Source: Amanita rubescens (taxonomy: Eukaryota; Basidiomycota; Agaricomycetes; Agaricales; Amanitaceae). Taken from it: 64,000 nt of DNA. Both the position numbers and the translations under genes were made by a program. Below are positions 59,005 to 64,000 of the stretch, one piece after another. The notes beneath the pieces are model-generated. The model was not told the origin of the DNA. It did no database searches and saw only the letters and a program-made list of their open reading frames with translations. The stretch covers positions 496,001-560,000 of the forward strand of contig WION01000003.1 of the NCBI GenBank assembly GCA_015039365.1, given 5' to 3'. How positions within the stretch are numbered: position 1 is the stretch's first letter; each line of letters begins with the position of its first letter.

Positions 59005-61959
59005 ATGGCCGTCATGGACGCCGCCTTCTTCGATCCTTATCCTTCCTTCCTCTCAACCGAGCCAAACCTCATACTCGGTGAGATGCTCAATGAGTACGAT
59101 AACTTTCAATATATATCTCTCTATCTGTTAACACCCTTTTTAGCATTGCAAAAACTGCTAGCTCTGCTGGTGATGCTTGTCGTATGGGTCAAAGTCAAGA
59201 GGCATCATCTAAAGTCGATGAGCTCAAGTTACGCATCCTCAAAGTATCAGAGATGCTTACAATCATGTCAATCAACCCCGGTTCTTATCCAACCCATTCC
59301 TTCCTCTCAATCGTCCCGGATCAACACCCCATCGCTTTCCAGCTACCAACGCTTGACCCTACCCTCGTTCCCCCCTCAAATGACTTATGCAGAAAGCGTT
59401 GCGGTGCAGACATGGCGGAGCACAGAAATCCAAAGGCTCTCAAGAGAGAACCACAAGACGATCCGCCTATCATCCCTCCAGTCGACCCTTCTACTACTCC
59501 TCCACCTACTTTTCCCGCGTCACATCTCATCGAACCCGCAAAGCCGCCTCCGCCAATATTATCTGAATACCCGCCGTTCATTTCGGCAACCCAGCCCGCC
59601 GTAGATTTTGGTTCCGGCATAACCACCCCGATGGCCTCAGCGTCACCCACGTTCTCTGATTTCCATGCGTCCTGGTGCGATAACGTCGTTCCGGCTCATC
59701 CCCTCCAAGCTTTACCGGTCGTTTCGCCGTCTGCTGTGATCCCGGACCCTATCAACGCTTTTTCACCGACCTCACTACCTCCACCATCAGACGCACCGAT
59801 CCAAATCGCTGCCGTTCCGCAGGAGGATGTTCTAAGTAACCCCATCGGAAGAATGTCCCGGTCGAACTCTACAAGTCATCCCAACGACGGTCAACTGACT
59901 TATGCATATATCAATCAATACCCAGATAATTGGCCAGGCGTACAACCCCCGGCGTCGAACTCTTCACCAGAAATGGTATCAACCACCTGGGCAGCATCCG
60001 ACGTGACCGTACTATCAGGGTCGGATGGTCCTAGTACAGGACCCAGCACGGCGCGCGGTACTCCATCAGACGACGACGAGGAAGAGAGCGCCTCGGACGG
60101 TATGGAAACCAACCAATCAAGAATGGACCTAAAACAGGTATGTTCTAACGAAATCGCATGTTGGTGCCTCGTTAATATTTCAAAAAGTCGTCGTTGGAAT
60201 CTTCACCCAGTTCGGGCTCCGGGTCCGAAGTTCCTCAGGAGTATAAAAATGAAGTTGATCGCATTTTCTTTGAATACCTTAACAGGATCTGCTCCAATTG
60301 TACGTCCAATTTATCCCCGTGATCATGCGGACTTGGACCTTCTACATTAGTGGATGCCACCGACTCAAAGGGCGAGCCTATCCATCAAACCTTGATGGCA
60401 AAGAAAATGCAACGACTGGACGAGTCTCCTGATTTTCGGCCTTTCAAATTCCGGATACAAGCGTTTACCCTAGCTTTTCTGGAAGAGGTAAGCATTTCGT
60501 AAGCTGATTAACCGTATGCTGATTGTGTCGTGTGACCCAGCTTGCCAGACAAGGCTATCCAGAGGAAAAAATACCCATGAAGAAGGTTAGCGCCATTTGT
60601 ACTGACAAACGGCCCCGATCTGAATTCTCGCATTAGATCCGCAATTACCTCTGGCGACAACCTTTCATTCTGCGGTTCAATGAGGATGGCAAGAAGGCCA
60701 AGTCTAAAGGAAACCATATTTGGAACATCGAGGCAAAAAAAGCAGGTGACGGCAAATGGGAATTCAGACCATTTCACCGGAGGCTCGCCGGTAATCCTCC
60801 AAGTGTCGCTTATTGTGGGCTCAAATGGTCATGGGTGCCGCGTGTTTGGGATCCTCAAGCATCCTGGCAAAATATTCCCGTCAAATATAGCTCGTCGTCG
60901 CTTCCTTCGTGGCTAGCGTGGAAGGATGATGTCCTTTCGGGTGTTCCACCCCCTGATGCAACAGACTGCACCATCACAGTCAATGCAAACGTTAGTTGCC
61001 TCGCGAATAATGCGACCGATCTTACCTGTCTTTTTTGAACAGTACGTCCTGGACGGGCAGGAAGGTCAGCTGTCACATACCTTCACAATCACAATAGCCC
61101 CCGTATCTGCAGCAGAGGCTGCCTCGCGCCCACCTCGTCGACCTTCTATGGCTGGGGATAGTCCACGCAGGAGCACAAGTGATTCTTTTCTTTGTCAGAC
61201 TTCCAGAAGGTGTGCATTTTCCAATGATCAATTATTTCACCTCATCGTATTCTTAGGCCTAAAGCACGCTCCAACACGACCTCGTCTGGAAGTGCCACTG
61301 TTGTTCCGACAAGCACTTCGAAACCAGAGGTCGATCCAAGTGCCATCACCGAGTCCCCGGATAAACGGGTCATAAGGGTGTTGCAACAGGCAGCACAAAA
61401 GGTGACAATGGAAGCTAACTGTCAATTTGTCACTGGTGCTCCAGAGATAAACGAAACGTTGGAAGACTTGGCTAAGCAAAGACACGTCTTGGAACAAACC
61501 GTGGACGCGTACGACAGAGAACTATCCGGACAAAGCCACCTACAAACTCGTCGTCTCGCAGTCGCCGCCCAACACGTCGTCGTGCAAGCCGCGCATACCG
61601 TCATCGCAGATAAAACTGGGGGCACGGTTGTCGCTCAGTCTGAAGTTACCGCAATCCAGAGCGTTACAGTTAGCGAATTGTCTGATGCAACGCAAGATGC
61701 CATCGCAGAAGCCGTAAAAATGAAAGGAACGGCTACGAATGACGTTGATATTATCGTAACAGCAACCTCAATACTCAAGGCCCGCGCGCCGGGCAGTCCA
61801 AGTACCACACTCGAGGCTTTACCCCCTTTGAGCAATTCACCCACCGCTAACAATGCCGTCACATCTCCTCTATCGACATCACCCGGACTTTCAACTACCA
61901 GACTAAATATTGGACCAGGATATACTCCTAACCTCTCCTCATTACCTGAATATGTATGA
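59005..61959 (+). CDS. Large unknown fungal protein with one conserved-looking globular domain
   Basis: I do not recognise the family. Exon 1 from the ATG at 59005 (MAVMDAAFFDPYPSFLSTEP) joins near 59092 to DIAKTASSAGDACRMGQSQE, SKVDELKLRILK. About 300 residues are Pro/Ser-rich and disordered with an acidic patch (SDDDEEESASDGMETN). A globular domain follows: VDRIFFEYLNRICSNL, RPFKFRIQAFTLAFLEELAR, EEKIPMKKIRNYLWRQPFIL, FNEDGKKAKSKGNHIWNIEA, KWEFRPFHRRLAGNPPSVAY, and VPRVWDPQASWQNIPVKY. It looks mixed alpha/beta and Trp-rich. The C-terminal third is Ala/Thr/Val-rich and helical (VAAQHVVVQAAHTVIADKTG), stop at 61957-61959. Composition suggests a nuclear regulator, but this is inference; no DNA-binding motif is obvious. 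The alternative start at 59014 is possible. Confidence 0.75.
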
Positions 61960-62157
61960 TTGCATGTCCTTATGGACCTTTTTTTTCTTGATGGAACTAT
62001 AGTACTCTTCGGGTTTTTTGATTTCTTTCTTTTTTTGGGTACTTGTGGGACTTATTTGACGTAGCGACATTATTGGGATGTAGAAAGTGCTTCCTACCTC
62101 AATGCTTACTTCCTTGGGTCTTGTGTTCAGTGGAAGGGCATTCGCAGCCGTATAACA

Positions 62158-64000
62158 TTACGAATCTCCGAACGGTGTACAACATACGATACATGAAACG
62201 GCGTGAAGGGGATTATGCAAAGTGCAGGATGGGCACGCTTTATGAGGCTCGGACTTGGACGGTGAAGTCGCCCGCGCCAAACCTCCGCTGAGAACGGTAC
62301 CACTGAAACCCTGCCCTTCGTTCTTGCTGCTGGACGGATCCTCTACATCCGAATCTAGTTCATGCACCTCATTCATTTCACGCAACTTGATGACGTCGTT
62401 GGCGATGATCTGGAGTGCCGCAACGGTAGCCTCGTTATCTTGAAGCTCGGTTCCATGATAAAATAGTCGTTGACAAATGGTCGAGATATTCCATTCTTCT
62501 TGGATCTGTGTCGCTTTAGTCAGCAACGCCGCTCTGATAAGAGGATCGCAGACCTTTATTTTAATCTCCTTGATCGTCGTATCTTTCGAAACCGTTATCC
62601 GCCGTCGTTCACCATGCTGCTTTAATTGTCTCAGCCGTCGTGAGTATCTAGCATTCTTGCGCGATGGGTTAGGCGGTTTGCGTTTCGCGGCAGTTTTCTC
62701 GTCGGGGTTGAAGAATTCTATCACTATCTCTGCCGTAGTCCAATTTGTTTTCCTGATATCGGCGTCTCAGCTGACGAATGTGGCGTTACCGAGGTACCGC
62801 TTACTTTTCTAATCGGCATACATCGCATGTAGGGACTTCTTGATCATAGTGAGACGACCCGTCTTCTTGGATTGTCTTAGTTAAGGAGATCAATGGACTG
62901 CACGTGTAACTGTCGGATGAAATAAGTGCCGGCGGCGGCGGAAGATCGCCATGAGTGACCACGTACTATGATTCGAGGGTCTCCCAGTCACGCCGGTGAA
63001 CAATGAGCATGGATGAGTCCAAATCGAGGGTAGAATTGGGATCAAAGAGCAACATGTCATGTTCACAGAAGAAGATGCTGTTGTCGAGCACCTCAGGCCG
63101 TGGGCTATCCATAGGAAAGGACAGCCATTGCTTCCAGGACTTCACGAAGTCAGCCGGTACAACAGCACATGGCCCGCTCTGTATGCAACTATCTCCATCA
63201 AACGTGTTATCATATATCTCGAATAGTTGAACCTGCAGGGCATATGTCACACGTTCTTCATAACAATCTAATCCTACCTTTTCTTCATCCGCTCGTTTCT
63301 TAACTTCTCGTCTATCCTCTCGAGACGCGTAGAACTGAGCAGCACAGATAGCGCACGGTTCTTCTTGGGCCGAAGGAGGGTCCCATCCCGGGAATAAATT
63401 CTGTAAATAATCGACACCCTGCTCGCACGAGATGTGAAGACCTGGTTAGCCTAAAAATAACTTGTGGCTACCTGAGGTGAGATCTGACAGCGATTCATTA
63501 GGTTGACAGATAAACCTGCATGTTCACATCGGACATGATGTTGGAAATCTCCTGATTCAGGGTCGGGATCGCCCTCAGATGTAACGTGCATTCGCGGCTT
63601 AGCCGATCGCCAATCTGTATCATTGTTAGCACGAAACATGGAGTAGATTTCATTCACCTCTCAACCATTTCTTCGATATCCAGTAACCTATGCTATCATT
63701 TCTAAGCACCGCAGCCCGGTCAAATTCTACGACATGTTGAGGGTGTTCGAATTGATATAGTCGTTCTGGCAGATCATACTGAGATTTACACGTTGTTGAA
63801 GATCACAAGACTAACCCTTGAAATGTGCCTCGACGCAGGTTCTGCAGACCTGCTCGGGACGAAAAATGGGGTCGAACGTGCAATGCGTGAGACTGACGAT
63901 CCTCGTGTATGCGGACTAGAAAAACGATGAGCGGCAAGGAATGGGGATATCTATTCAGATGGAACTCACTTCAGATATACGTTTCATCTCGTTGGCCTTC
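62158..64000 (-). CDS. USP48-like ubiquitin hydrolase, C-terminal part (5' end outside window)
   Basis: The catalytic domain must lie beyond the right edge. Entering exons read RISE and SAYTRIVSLTHCTFDPIFRP, then EQVCRTCVEAHFKG. A DUSP domain follows with VVPADFVKSWKQWLSFPMDS, RPEVLDNSIFFCEHDMLLFD and SSMLIVHRRDWETLE (63230-62970). A ubiquitin-like domain reads RRITVSKDTTIKEIKIKVCD, IQEEWNISTICQRLFYHGTE, LQDNEATVAALQIIANDVIK. The protein ends with a RanBP2-type zinc finger, CPSCTLHNPLHAVSCIVC, and TPFGDS, stop at 62158-62160. DUSP plus C-terminal ubiquitin fold matches USP48; the terminal RanBP2 finger is a notable addition. Introns around 62730-62960 and 63250-63990 were placed by frame only. 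The finger would bind ubiquitin or RNA. Confidence 0.82.

Noticed and set aside
54056..64000. A coordinated gene cluster or defence system
   Set aside because: The neighbours (BCS1, J-domain protein, LUC7, unknown, USP48-like) are unrelated housekeeping functions in mixed orientations with ordinary spacing.

Overview
This window is nuclear DNA from a filamentous fungus, most likely a basidiomycete of the Agaricomycetes. Almost every gene is cut by many introns of about 45-60 nt with GT..AG ends and a CTNAC-like branch site. Neighbouring genes often lie 50-250 bp apart, and the gene set is typical eukaryotic housekeeping (TRAPP, V-ATPase, Ran, PI4K, Npr2). I see no transposon, virus, CRISPR array or bacterial-style operon. 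The species cannot be named from the sequence alone. I found 32 protein genes, of which the first and last are cut by the window edges, and 3 tRNA genes. Coordinates of spliced genes run from start codon to stop codon and include introns.

Layout. 1-8.5 kb: an unknown coiled-coil gene (-) and the PI 4-kinase STT4 (+). 8.6-16.6 kb: POT1 telomere protein (-), TAP42 phosphatase regulator (+), YPT6/Rab6 (-), mitochondrial BCKDH E1-beta (+). 16.8-24.4 kb: NPR2 (-), RCL1 (+), splicing factor SLT11/RBM22 (-), siroheme synthase MET8 (+), YeeE/YedE sulfur transporter (-). 24.4-25.8 kb: a gene-poor stretch with two identical tRNA-Ser(AGA) genes. 25.8-34 kb: a LEA-2-like membrane protein (-), a Hei10/Zip3-like RING protein (-), a large JmjC protein (+). 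34.2-43 kb: Yck-type casein kinase 1, a Baeyer-Villiger-type flavin monooxygenase, GID4 and a DHA2-type MFS transporter, all on the minus strand. 43.4-50 kb: Ran (+), an unknown protein with a coding minisatellite (-), FRG1 (-), RPL26 (+), VMA8 (-), tRNA-Phe (+). 50-64 kb: FAM50/XAP5 (-), mitochondrial uS13 (+), BET3 (+), BUD23 (+), BCS1 (-), a J-domain/ankyrin protein (+), LUC7 (+), a large unknown protein (+), and the 3' part of a USP48-like deubiquitinase (-).

The genes do not form one pathway. Local themes are sulfur assimilation (MET8 next to a sulfur transporter), RNA processing (SLT11, LUC7, RCL1, BUD23, FRG1, FAM50), membrane traffic and lipid signalling (STT4, YPT6, BET3, YCK), and nutrient sensing (TAP42, NPR2, GID4). 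Divergent start codons are commonly 20-150 bp apart, implying shared promoters.

The most unusual observation is in STT4. Just after the kinase DFG motif, the only reading that keeps the conserved (G/S/A)PGG motif requires a 60-nt intron with AT..AC ends followed by an 8-nt exon. The same gene also needs an 8-nt first coding exon and a 10-nt penultimate exon. No wholly new multi-gene system is evident.
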